NCBI GenBank assembly: GCA_027625915.1
Contig: JANTQA010000075.1
Location: forward strand, 1,550,001 to 1,614,000
Direction of reading: 5' to 3'
From: Anaeramoeba flamelloides
Lineage: Eukaryota; Metamonada; Anaeramoebidae
Length of the DNA stretch: 64,000 nt
In this document: piece by piece, positions 35,494 to 46,900 of the stretch
Layout: the number at the start of each line of letters is the position of its first letter
How positions within the stretch are numbered: the first letter of the stretch is position 1
Notes under the pieces: model-generated
Seen by the model: the letters and a program-made list of their open reading frames with translations, nothing else
Told to the model about the DNA's origin: nothing
Database searches by the model: none
Translations under genes and position numbers: made by a program

Positions 35494-36159
35494 AAGAAAT
35501 TGCAGGAAATAAAAATATTAACAAGAATTTTTTTTTCGCTTTTATTTCAAAAGATTTGATTTATGGAACCAGCGAATAAATAATTTTTTTTTGGCAAATT
35601 TAATAGTAAATCTAAAAAAAAAAAAATCAAACACATCTTGGAATTTAAAAAAAAAAGTAAAAATATGATTACTCTCATGACAGTCACCACTTTTAATGTT
35701 ATTTTCCTAAATTTATTATTGTTTTTCAAAGCTTGATCCATTTTCCCATTTTTCAAAAGTTTAACCCAACACAAATTTTTTTTAAATTACTCCTAAAAAA
35801 TATTTCTTTGTATAAGTAAGAAACATTATTATCTTTGGGAGAAGATTACAAAAAATAAATTTTAAAACTGAAAACCACAAGTTCGGAAATAACCAAATCT
35901 AAAAATATCTTGAATTTCAAAAAAATACAATAAAAATTTTAAACTCAAAAAAATTCACTTTCTTTATTCAGAGAACATTTTGAATTAATAATTTTTTTTT
36001 TTATATTATTGAAGAAGCCAATATGAAAAAAAAAAAAAAACAAACTAAACAACTAAATTAAAAAATCAACTATAATGTACTTTTTTTAAAACCTGGAAAA
36101 TTCAACTTATAACCATAAAGTATTTTTTTTTTTTTTTGGTTATTTCCAAATAATAATTA

Positions 36160-36262
36160 CAGCCGTTCCAAGGATACCATAAAATTTTTTGAAAATAGAA
36201 AATAAGAATAGAAAACTCAAATCTGTTTTATTTAAAATTTTATGGTAGACTTGGAAAGACTG
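36160..36262. mobile_element. 103-bp TA-flanked MITE (family F)
   Basis: Terminal inverted repeats of about 30 bp: CAGCCGTTCCAAGGATACCA on the left and CAGTCTTTCCAAGTCTACCA read inward from the right, both continuing TAAAATTTT. TA is present on both sides. The ends resemble other CAG-starting elements here but the interior does not, so I treat it as a separate family. Confidence 0.75.
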
Positions 36263-38202
36263 TAGTAACTCAATCTTAAGTTTTTAATTGAGTTATTAAC
36301 AACCCACTGGTTAAAAATATCAATAATATATACAATTATTTCTCAATTCTTTAAAAGATTTTAAAACCAACAAAACTTATTCAAAGTAATAATTCTAAAA
36401 AAAAATAGATATAAAAAAACACTGTTTTAATACCAATATTTTGTCATTTCCACTCTTAAGTATTTGAAAAAGAATATTATTAATATTCTAAATTTCAAAA
36501 AATTTCTAAATATTTGTGAAAAAAATGAATTATCTAGTTTTTAAGATCTTCAATAATTTAATATTTTATTCATTTTACAGGTATTTTTACAATTATATCA
36601 AACTTTCAACATTATTTAACTATACAAAGTCTCATTAATTACAATACCTGTTTTTTTTTTTTTCAAAATAAAAATCTTTTACAAATTTCAAATGTATTTT
36701 TGATCCAAAAGAACAACAGAAAAGGATTAGATTTTTGTAAGTGAAAATAATTTGGAAAAAATGAACTTCTCTTAAAAATGATAATTCATTTTTCAAAACT
36801 TGATAAAAGATCTTAATAATAAATTGTAATTGTATCCCCGTATAAAGAATTATTCTGTTATAATTTGAAAAAAAAAAAAAAAAAAATAACTTTGAGCAAC
36901 TAAATCCTGGAATAAGAAATCCAAAAAAAAAAAAAATTCATTACTTTTTATCATTTAACCTTTTTTGATTAATAGAACAGTAAAAAAAAACAATAAAAAT
37001 AACGAGAATTCTCTCAATAATGTATATCTTGAACTATTTCAAGAATTTAATGTCTCATACGAGAAAAAGATTACTAGATATAAAAAAGATGATTAAATAA
37101 ACCAAATTAAGTCAAAAAAAGAGAAAGTAAAAAAAGAGCCATTTAAATAATTATCTGTTAATTACCCGAGGAAGTTTGTATATATATATTTATTATCATA
37201 CAAACCTTGAATTTGAATGTTAATAAAAAAGCAAATTACTTCTTATTATATAGACCCCACCAACTAACAAACTTACAAAAAAACTAGCTTAATTGAAACT
37301 TTTTTAAAATTCCCACCAAATAATAACACCGACTTATAAATTTGAAAAAAAATGGAGAGTTTAATACAAAACAAACAATATTACCTAAGACCCCCTATAT
37401 AATATACCTTTCAAAAATACTTAAAACCAGGTCAAAATACCCATAAAAGTGATATACTCACAATAAAATCTTCGATTTGATTACTTTTATATTCCTATTT
37501 TTGACCATTAAAAAACATTTTATATTATTTCAAAAAAACGATTAACAAAAATCTATATTATTAAATATAATGATGAGTAAGGTGTCAAGTTTTTTTTTTT
37601 TTTTGTAAATTAAAATAAAAAAAAACAAAAAAAACCTACAACGATGGCAGAATGCCAAATATTACTACCATATTGTGTAATTTCTATTTATTATTCACAA
37701 ATTTATTTTATAAATTTTTACATCACCCCACCCCCCTATAAAATTCAGGTGCCTTTCTCAGTTATCCAGAATTCAAAAGAATGAAGTAAAATGTTTTATT
37801 AATTTATTTCTTCCAAATTAATTATCAAAAATCCGTATAATTTTTAATTAGGTTATGTAGATTTATTATTATTTTTTTCTATTAATATTTTAATTGTTTT
37901 TTCTTCTTCTCTTTGATTTTTATTTTGTGAAATTTTCTTTGATTACCCGTTTCCCTCAATAAATAAATAAACAAATAAATAAATAAAAGAATTATAAAAT
38001 ATAAAAATTATTTGATTTTTTATTTAATCGATTAATGAACCAAATAAAATAAAATATAATTAAATGTTTAAAAAGAAATTTTGAAATTTTTTTTTTTTAA
38101 TTTTCTTTTGTTATTTTTATTTCTATTTATTTTATTTTCTGAATTAAAAATTATTAAAAGATAAAAAAAAAAAAAAAAAAAAAAAAAATTAAATAAAAGA
38201 TA

Positions 38203-40099
38203 TTAATTATTTTTTTTCTTTTGTAAAAGTTTTTCTAATTCCATTCTTTCTGTGGCTTCCATTGCGACTTGTAATTTTAACATTTTTAATTGGTCGATTA
38301 ATTTTTCAAGCAGATTTTCAAGTGCATTCCTTGCCAGAAATCCACTTTTTTGTTTGAAAGTTTTCAAGTCTTCAATTAGTTGAACATTCATTTTTTCGAA
38401 TTTCACCAATTGATATTTCGTTTGGGATCAAGTCCCCAAGAGCCAATGTGGTGATTTCTCGATTCTTTGGCGAATATACCTTTGTATAAGATGAAGGGAA
38501 GATTCCAATTTTTTTCGTTTAATCTTCCTGCCCACCACCCTGATTTTTCTGTTGTTAGAACCATGATGATGTCACCCTTGACAAAGGACAGTTGCTTTTC
38601 GGTTTGCCCAGTGTAATCACAGATCGCCTTAACAAAGAATTGGCTGCTGATTTCCTTTCTGTAGGGTTCCATTTTGCTCATGATGTCTTCTGAAAAGATG
38701 ACAGAAAATTTATCCAACAATAAGGTCAGGATTTCACATTGTAAATAAAAGTCTTCGCTGTTTTTAAAAATGTCACCAGATTCTCTTGCCAAAACAGTTG
38801 GCCCAAACACTCGTGCAATACTTGAGACATTCATTTTGTTTTGCGCAGAGTTTGAAGATAAGGCAAGGAAAAATTGTGTCAGATACTTGATAACTTCGTA
38901 GTTAATTGGTGGTAATCTGTTAATTACACTCCTCAAAACAAGTGATGACTTATATTTGTATGGACAAGTCAGCGCTCTTTTGAAATCGAAAAAAAGATCA
39001 TAAGTTAAGATCGGTTCGGGCAAATCTTTCAAATATTTCAATAGCAAACCTGAAACACAGAATGGGTTCTTTTCTGAATTGAAGGTGCTTTCCAATGGCT
39101 TTCCAGATGAGCCCATCTCAGCCAATTCGTTGACTCGATCCATATTAAAATTCTCTTCATCAAATAGCCCTTCCTTTTGCAGGATCTCTTCGTGGCTTAC
39201 TAAAAAGGCAATTGTTTCTTTTAAAATCAATGGTAATAGCCCATAGCTCCCCTCGTCGGTTCTTAGGGACTGCCCATAGCCCAATGGCGAGCCAAAGACA
39301 CTTGTGTATGGCTTTCTCTTGCTTTCTTTTTTTAAAACTTTCAGCCATCGATCCAAATGGATTTTTGATTTGGCATTCAATAGCAATCTTGAATTTCCTC
39401 GATCTTTGATTTCAGATGGTACAATATAAAACACATATTTTTTTTCTTCATTGTCTGGCTCTTCTCTTAAAATTGAGCCATACAATGGAAACTCCAAGTG
39501 TGGTGTTTTGCTCTGTTTTTTGTATTTTTGTTTTTTCAGATTTTGGTGGTTTTTTTTTGTGTTTATTTCATTTTTTATTTTATTTGTGTTTCGCAAAGAG
39601 AAACAGAAAAAGAAAAAGAAAAAGAAAAAGAGAAAGAGGTAAAAAGAAAAAGAAAAAGAAAAAGAAAAAGAATGAGAAACAGAAAGGAATTTATTTTTTT
39701 GTGGTCAATAAAATTGAATGGAAGAAAAAGATTTTGGAAATTGGAAGGCAAAGTTATTTTTTACACAACACCAAATCATCCAATTCAATTAATTTGTGAA
39801 GAAAAGTATTGTTTTTTTTTTTTTTTATAAATTTTTTGTGGGTTTATTGTTAAATTCATTTTCTAAAGAGTTAAGGTTGGGCTTTTTGGGTTTGATGTGC
39901 GAAGGTTTTTAGGTTTTTTTTTTTTGAAAAAGTTCAAATAATCCAGATTTCACATTTCTTTCTTCTTTTTGGAATTCTTGTTTGCAAAAAATGAAAGAGT
40001 GTTGTTTTTTTTATTTCAATGTTAATCTGTACGACACCAATTTGGTATTCAAAGAAAAATTCATTCAATAAATTTAAGTGAAATGTTTGAATCTCAAAG

Positions 40100-40135
<36 letters not shown>

Positions 40136-40299
40136 ATTTTTAAAAGAAAAAAGAAAGATAGAATTTTTACATTTTTAGTTTCAAAACAATAAAGATTGCT
40201 GTTTTTAACAACATAATATCCTTTGTCCCAAACTTTTTCTCTTTCATTTTTCCTTTCAAGGCTACTTGCAATCAAAGGGACACCAACAATAGTCCAAGT
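38203..40299 (-). CDS. PH-RhoGAP-SH3-coiled-coil protein, 5' exon missing
   Basis: Two exons are resolved: 40171-40299, and 39512 down to 38203, with a 658-bp intron at 39513-40170 (donor GTAAAA, acceptor AACAG, phase 0). The join rebuilds a PH domain: KVWDKGYYVVKNSNLYCFE, then PHLEFPLYGSI, then KIHLDRWLKVLKK. A RhoGAP domain follows (PLILKETIAFL, LLKYLKDLPEPILTYDL, NVSSIARVFGPTVL), then an SH3 domain (VKAICDYTGQTEKQLSFVKG, GWWAGRLNEK). Reading resumes one base over at A7 38509-38515 as IGIFPSSYTKVYSP, the classical SH3 end. A second one-base change at A6 38391-38396 leads into a coiled coil ending LLQKKKNN. Where RhoGAPs carry the catalytic Arg (GIFR), this has GLFD, so it may bind Rho without stimulating hydrolysis. 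The acceptor at 40300 implies an earlier exon I could not place. Confidence 0.85.
39513..40170 (-). other. RhoGAP gene intron with purine tract
   Basis: The 658-bp intron contains an AGAAAA-type tandem purine tract (plus strand, about 39600-39675) and an A-run of more than 30 bases at about 40099-40134. Open frames in it are products of these repeats. Confidence 0.8.
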
Positions 40300-43200
40300 C
40301 TTTTTTTATTTGTTTTTTTTTATTTTTATTTGATAAAAATTAAATGGATATATTTTGGTTTGGTTTGAATTTCATCAAAAAAGCCCATGAAGAAAGGGTT
40401 AAAAAATCATTAAAATCTAAAAAAAAAAACAATTGGTTCAACAAACACTTGACGAAGTCATTTAAAATAAGAATTAATTGATTATTTTGAAATTAGAAAA
40501 AATGATTTTTTTTTTGGAAATTTGAATATTTTTCATTTTTCGAAATTGTGATTTAAAAAGTTTGAAAAATTCAAGACTATTAATATAATTGTTCTATTTT
40601 CAGTTTGTTGGTTTCTGATTTCAATTTTCGGATTTAATTTCTGATATAAAAATATATTTTTTTTTGATTTTTATCACTAATTTCTTAATTTTATGGATAT
40701 TAAGATCCTTTTTTTAACTTTTCTGTAATTATAAACCTTTGGGGATTAATGTCTACAATGTAAGAATCTTGAATTAAAATATATTTCAATAAAAGGTAAA
40801 TGATATTAGTGCTACATGATTCAAAGTCTCTAAAAAATTGATTAGTAAAATAGTACTATTTATCGAGTTCATCAAGGAAAAATGATCCTTGTATAAGTTG
40901 AAAAAAACCCAAGAATTCCAGAAAAAAATATGTATTTTGCCACAAATTTAAAGGTGCAATCCTCAACATTATAACTTCAAAGCTGTAAAATATGCTTCTT
41001 ATGTTTGTCTCCGAATCTAACTTTGTTTCTAAAAAATCCAATTTTATTAAAAAATGTAATAATAAGCCCATGATTATTTTTTCAAATTATTTTTGTATTT
41101 TTGAAAATATATTAATACAACATAACTCGGAAAATTTTTTTGAAAAAAAAAAATCTCTAAATATTTTATTTTTGAAATACAATTACATAATAAACATTAT
41201 CTACACAACAAGTTTGAAAAAGGTTTACAACATTATTACTAATATAATGAGAATTGCAAAAAAATGGAAATTTTGATAATTTTATTTTTTATACATATTT
41301 TAATTATTTTTCTTCTTCTCTTTTTTTTATTTGATGATTTTTCTTTAATTACTCATTTTTCTAAATAAATAAATTAAACAAAAAATGGAAATTTTTAGTA
41401 ATATTATGTTCATCTTTAATTGTTAAAATTTTGAAATTTTTATTTGACTTATTGTTGAGATTATTTTGATCTATTTTATTTAATAGTCTAAAGGGAATCA
41501 CATTTTTAAATTTAAAAACAAAATCAAACATTTCTTTGAAAAGATATCACTAAATTAAATTGAAAGAATGATTTTTTTTTCAGTTTTTGGAATATTTTTT
41601 ATTATTTTATTTTTTTTTCATGTCGGAGATTTTATATATATTCCAGGTTTTTTTCTGTAAATTATTTTAACAATTATTTTTTTTTCTTACTTTATCTTCA
41701 ATCGAAAATTCATTCATTTCAACTTATTTCAAAAAAAAATATCTGAAAAAGAGGTGTTTTTTTCAAAAATCTGTATTTTGAAAAAGGGTGTATTTCAATC
41801 ATAATGAGTTTAATAGCATTTTTTTTTAAATCACTTAAAATTGTAATAAATTTGAAAAAAATAATTTATAAAAGATGCATAAATCGAATTCAATAGGTAG
41901 TTTTAACTAATTTTAATTTTCAAAATTTGTTTTTTCATGTTGTTTCATTTTATAAAAAACAAATAAAATTCGTTAATATTTATTTTTTTATGTTGAATAT
42001 TATCTTAGAAAACAGGAAAACACAAAAAATATTTAAAATAATTATCTTTAGATGTTTTGAACACTTATTTTTAAAAATATTTTTTATTAATTTATTTTTA
42101 GTTTCTATTTTTAGATTTCAAATCGATAAATTAATTTAAAATTTAATTTTTAAAAAATGATAATTTTTTTTTAGGAACTTAGAGTAAATATTCTAATAAT
42201 TTTTTTTTTAAATAATATTTAACATAAACTTTGTTTCTGTGAATGACAGTCAAAAAAAACCCCATTGAACAATAATTTTTTATAATATGACTTTGAATAT
42301 AAAATAAGTACAATAATATCCATCTATTAATAGTTAAGATACCTATGAAATAAATCAAATAAATCCATTTATTTTCTTAAAAATTGTAAAACTGAAATTC
42401 TTAGGATATCCATTTAAAAAAATAAAAATTATCAATTTGATCTCCTCTCGAAGCAAATAAAAAATTTCAATAAAAACAATATGATTTTTTCTACAATCAT
42501 TTTCAAAATTTCAATAACATGTAAAATAACACTTTTTTACTTTATGAATATAAATCTTAAAAAAACATTTGCAAAACAATTAGGTTTAAAAAAAAAATCA
42601 AAAAAAAAGAAAAAATGAGCAAAAACGATTTCCATTTTGAAATTTCCAAAATAATTTTTTTTCTTCTAATACCAATTCAAATTCTTTAAACATATCTAAT
42701 TCACTCACCACAACTACCACCCCCTTGACCGGAAAATGGTTTACAAAATATTTTTTATAATAAAGGATTTAGTAATGATGAAATAAACTGATGGTAATAT
42801 CTGGAGTTATTATAGTGAATTCGAAAAAATAAGTTGATTATAATTCTCTCTAGTCGATATTAAAATTATCATCTATCGGGAATAATAATCAGCTTATTTT
42901 TGAAAAATGAATAAAATTGAAAGAGTTATTATTTGGAACGGGCTAGTTAATACAAATAATTAAAATAAAATGCAAAACAAAAAAATATATTTCCTATTTT
43001 ATTCTGGAAAATCAATAACAAAAAATGTTTAAAATTCTACCAATTTTTTTAATAATTTAAAAATTTTTTACGAATACGAATTTCCCAATATCGTCTATAA
43101 ATTACCAAACTCAAACAAACCGATCAATTTGATCTAGAAATTTTGAACTGATATTTTTTATTTTTATTGTTTGTTAAAAATATTCAAATTGGACGAGTCA

Positions 43201-43941
43201 GATGATTAAAAGACTTTTCTAATTATCACTTTTTACGAAAATTAGTATAAGCTGCTATACTTGATCTACAGAAAATTTACTAATTTGCTTTATCCCTCAA
43301 CTCTTCCAATTTTGATAATTATAAACCCCCACATTCATCATAAAAAGTTATTTTGAATAACAAAAAATAACAATTCCCAATTTTAAAATAGCCAAAAAGG
43401 AAAGAGTAAGTAAGTGGCAAGAAGTTGATATAAAGTATAAGCTAATTAAATCATCTTTGTAGATATATTATTTTTTGTCATTTTTTTAGCCTATCCCCGA
43501 AGAAAATGATAACTATATTATTTGATATCCAATTAGAATTTTAAAATAGAAAAATTTAAAAAAAAAAAAATATTCAAGCTTTAGAAATTTCGAAAATTTT
43601 TTATTTAACTTTTTTTTAATTTGCAACATATTCTAACTTAATTTTTTTTTCAAATGCTTTGAAAAAGAACATAAAAGAAAATATAAAAAAAGAAAATTTA
43701 AAAAAAAATTACATGTTATTATTCAACTCTAAATAAATCGCAAATGTTTAGAGCTTAATAATCTAAAAATACCCTTTTAAAAAACAAGGTAAATTGAATT
43801 TAAAAAGGTACATTATTTAGTGATTGTTTTTTTATTTTATTTTCTGTTGATTTTTTTTTTTTTTTATATTTTTATTATTTTGATTTGTTTTTATGTATTT
43901 ATTTATTTTGTTTGTATTTATTTAACTACTTTTCAAAAGCT
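40300..43941. other. Gene-free stretch, 3.6 kb
   Basis: It should hold the undetected 5' exon of the RhoGAP gene near its right flank and the 3' end of the kinase gene at 43942. I see a 22-bp inverted repeat pair (AAAAATAAGTTGATTA at 42825 and its near complement at 42883) and otherwise only A/T-rich low complexity. Confidence 0.5.
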
Positions 43942-46900
43942 TTAATCAGAATCTGTTGTTGATTCTTCATCAGGAAGATTTATTAATTCTTCCATTTTTC
44001 TACTTTCAAGATTAACTTTTTCACTTTCCACGATTCTTTCAACTGCATCTTTCCACTTTTGTGAATTGCCTTCAAGATCTTCAATAACATAAGTCTTTTT
44101 TAACTATTTTTTTAAAAAATTAATATGAAAGATTAACACAAAAAAAAGAGATAGAGAGAGAGAGAGAAAAAAAAAAATTAAATATTAATTTACAGTTTAA
44201 ATAAAAAATTTATTATGAGATATTATATCTACATAGAGTAACAAAAATTAAAGAATTCTGTAATAGAATTTAAAATTTGAATTACTTTCTTAATTTATCA
44301 ATAAAAAGTCATTTTTTTTTGTGATTATTTTTAAAAAAAATTTTTTTTAAGGGGCTAGTATTTTATAAAAATAAAATGAAATCTTGTCAAGATCTTGAAA
44401 AAAAATTGTTTTTTGTAATTTATGTTTTACTTTTGAAATGGATGAGTTAACCTCATCTAAACAATTTATTAATTTGAGTCTGTTTTTTGAAATCAAAAAT
44501 TTTGATGTTTTCAATATCAAAAATAAAAAAAAGTAACCTATTATTTTTTTATTAACAATTAAGTTAATTCTTGAAAATGGTGAAAACATATTTTTTGTTT
44601 TATATTAGAAATTTATGATTTTGAAAGAAAATTTTTTATTTGGTTATTATATTTAATAATCAATATTTCAATAAAAATCTCAGCCAATAAAAATAATTGA
44701 AGTATAGGTGATTTAATAAATGAATATTTGACAAAAGTTTAACAAAAGTTTCTCAATTAAATTGATATCTATTAAGTAATTTTTTTTTTTTTTATTCTTT
44801 AAGGTTTTAAAAAAGATGTTTTCTGATTTTGAAAAAATGAATAAAAATTGCTGAAAAAAATGAAAAAATTTTTTTAACAAATTGTTTGGTCTTATTCACA
44901 AGAATACTTATAACAATTTAAATCATTTTTGTCAGAAAAAAATCAATTTTGGATTTTGTGGTATAAAATCACAAAATTCCCAAATATCTTCTAGAAAATT
45001 TTATTTTGAAAAATCTAATTTTATCTGAGAACAAAAACACAATTTCTTGGCAAAATTTTTAAATGACTTTAAAAATTTAATGATTATAACTACAATTCTT
45101 AAAAAAATACAATTATTTTTCAATCGGTTGAATAAATCAATTATTTTGGTTAACCAAAAGAATTATTTCAAAAAAGAAAAAAAATCTTTTATTTTAATAT
45201 TTCTTGCAACAAAGACTTGTTATTGTATAATAATGATGGAGATGGCAATAAACGGGATAAAAAATTATTTATAATGTGGGAAATAAAATGAATTTAATAT
45301 GTTTTCTTTTTCAGAAAAAATGGAAAAAAAAAATTGATCTCACAAAAAAAATATTCTTTTTAGGGTTTCTTAGTCGATCAGAATTTTTTGACACTTGGCA
45401 TAAACAAAATTTTTAAGTATATAATATCACCAATAACATATTTTAAAATTTAACCTTGTTGTCGTAGAGTACTGATCCCTTAATACTGTTTTATGAAAAT
45501 ATTGGATTTCTAATATTTTTTTCAAAAATTAATAGGATCCAGAACAAAATTATTTTTAAAAGTATTCAATTATAAATAGAGATCCTCAAAAAATTCCTAA
45601 AAATAGAATCATTATAATTAAAAATATTTTAAATTCTTAAAAAAGAACATTGATTTTAAGGACTACGTTAGCAATTCACAAAATTGTCCCAAAGGATTTT
45701 GTTCCAATCCCATTAAAATTATGAAGGGACGTTAATGAAGATCTTTAAACGATTTGGATCAAAATTGCATTTTTCGTCATTTTTTTTAAAAGGAAAATGG
45801 ACAAAAAAAAAAAATAGATACGTGAACTCGAACACGCTTATTAAGAAACGTAAAAATGAAATTGAAAAATAATCATGATTTTTTAAATTTAAAAACACTC
45901 TCAATAAACGACTCTAACTTTTGAAGATCACATTGTATATGAGTTTTGATCATTGAATTGCTTGAATTTTCAATTGTAACCAGAAATCAGAACATTTCCT
46001 ACAAAGGAATTGTGATTTTCTCTTAGTTTTTTTTTTGGTCTTGGTTGCTTTGGTTCTTTTTGTTTTTTCTTGAATTGAAGTTTTTTTCATTAGGATCTGG
46101 TGGATATTATTTACCCTATTGTATATTTTGAAAGAACCTAATACTCGATACACTTTGTTCATTTTTATATTTTTTTGAGATAATTTTTTTTGTTTGTTTT
46201 GTTTCTCTCGAAAAACTGAATTGTTTGTTTCAATAAAAATGGGTTGGAGTAGCTATGGTAAAGGTTTTGTGGAATTTTACATTCATTGATTAATATAAAA
46301 AAATTTTGCAAAAACGAGGTCAAATTTTTTTTACAAATAAAAAAATTTTATTATATCAGTTGAGAAAAAATGATCATTCTTTTTTTGGAATTGAGAATTT
46401 TGGTTAATTTGATACAATACCAAACCAATTACCGTACCTTTTATCAAATGTGTCTTTGTTTTAAAATAACAAAGAACAATTCCTCAAAAATTTACATTTT
46501 TTTCCATTTTGTCCTTTTAAGTGAAAACGGAAAAACATTTAAAATTGTTTCACAAATAAAAAAATAATAGTAGGTAATTCTCAACAAAACCTAACATTTT
46601 CCATTTTCACTTTAATAGAAATTTTCTCAAAAAGTCGATTTTTTCCAACCTTCTTATCATTTTTTAATATCACCTAAATCACAGAAACGAGGCTAACAAA
46701 AATCACAGAAATCACAGAAATTACAGAAATCACAGAAATCACAGAAACGAGGTTGAGAAAATTCTGAACTTTTTTGTAAAAAAATTCATTTTTTCCTTCT
46801 TAGATCTCACTGAATAAATATTTTGTGAGATTTACGGACCTCGAAACACTCTTTAGAATACAACTGGCACTTAAATTTTCAATTGCCAACATAAGCTAAA

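Larger units (their letters stand above)
31369..38202. other. Gene-poor stretch, 6.8 kb
   Basis: No recognisable gene between the H3 stop and the RhoGAP gene 3' end. It contains the small inverted-repeat element at 36160-36262, many A- or T-runs, a short block near 37738-37792 resembling hairpin B flanks (TCCAGAATTCAAAAGAATG), and one low-confidence open frame at 33151-33375. Confidence 0.55.

Noticed and set aside
37850-38110. Similarity of this block to 41280-41480
   Set aside because: Shared words are mostly T-runs, TTCTTCTCTTT and AATAAATAAA strings. I could not separate this from composition.
39600-39680. Lys-rich or Phe-rich open frames over the AGAAAA tract
   Set aside because: They are produced by a tandem purine repeat within the RhoGAP intron.
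39690-39830. Plus-strand frame resembling a PH-domain half (RFWKLEGKVIFYTT) opposite the RhoGAP gene
   Set aside because: The genuine PH half was found on the minus strand at 40171-40299 with perfect splice phase. The plus-strand frame lies in the intron and runs into purine repeats, so the likeness is probably chance.
42822-42903. Short inverted repeat of about 22 bp
   Set aside because: The pairing does not extend outward, no TA or other duplication is visible, and short inverted A/T words are frequent here.
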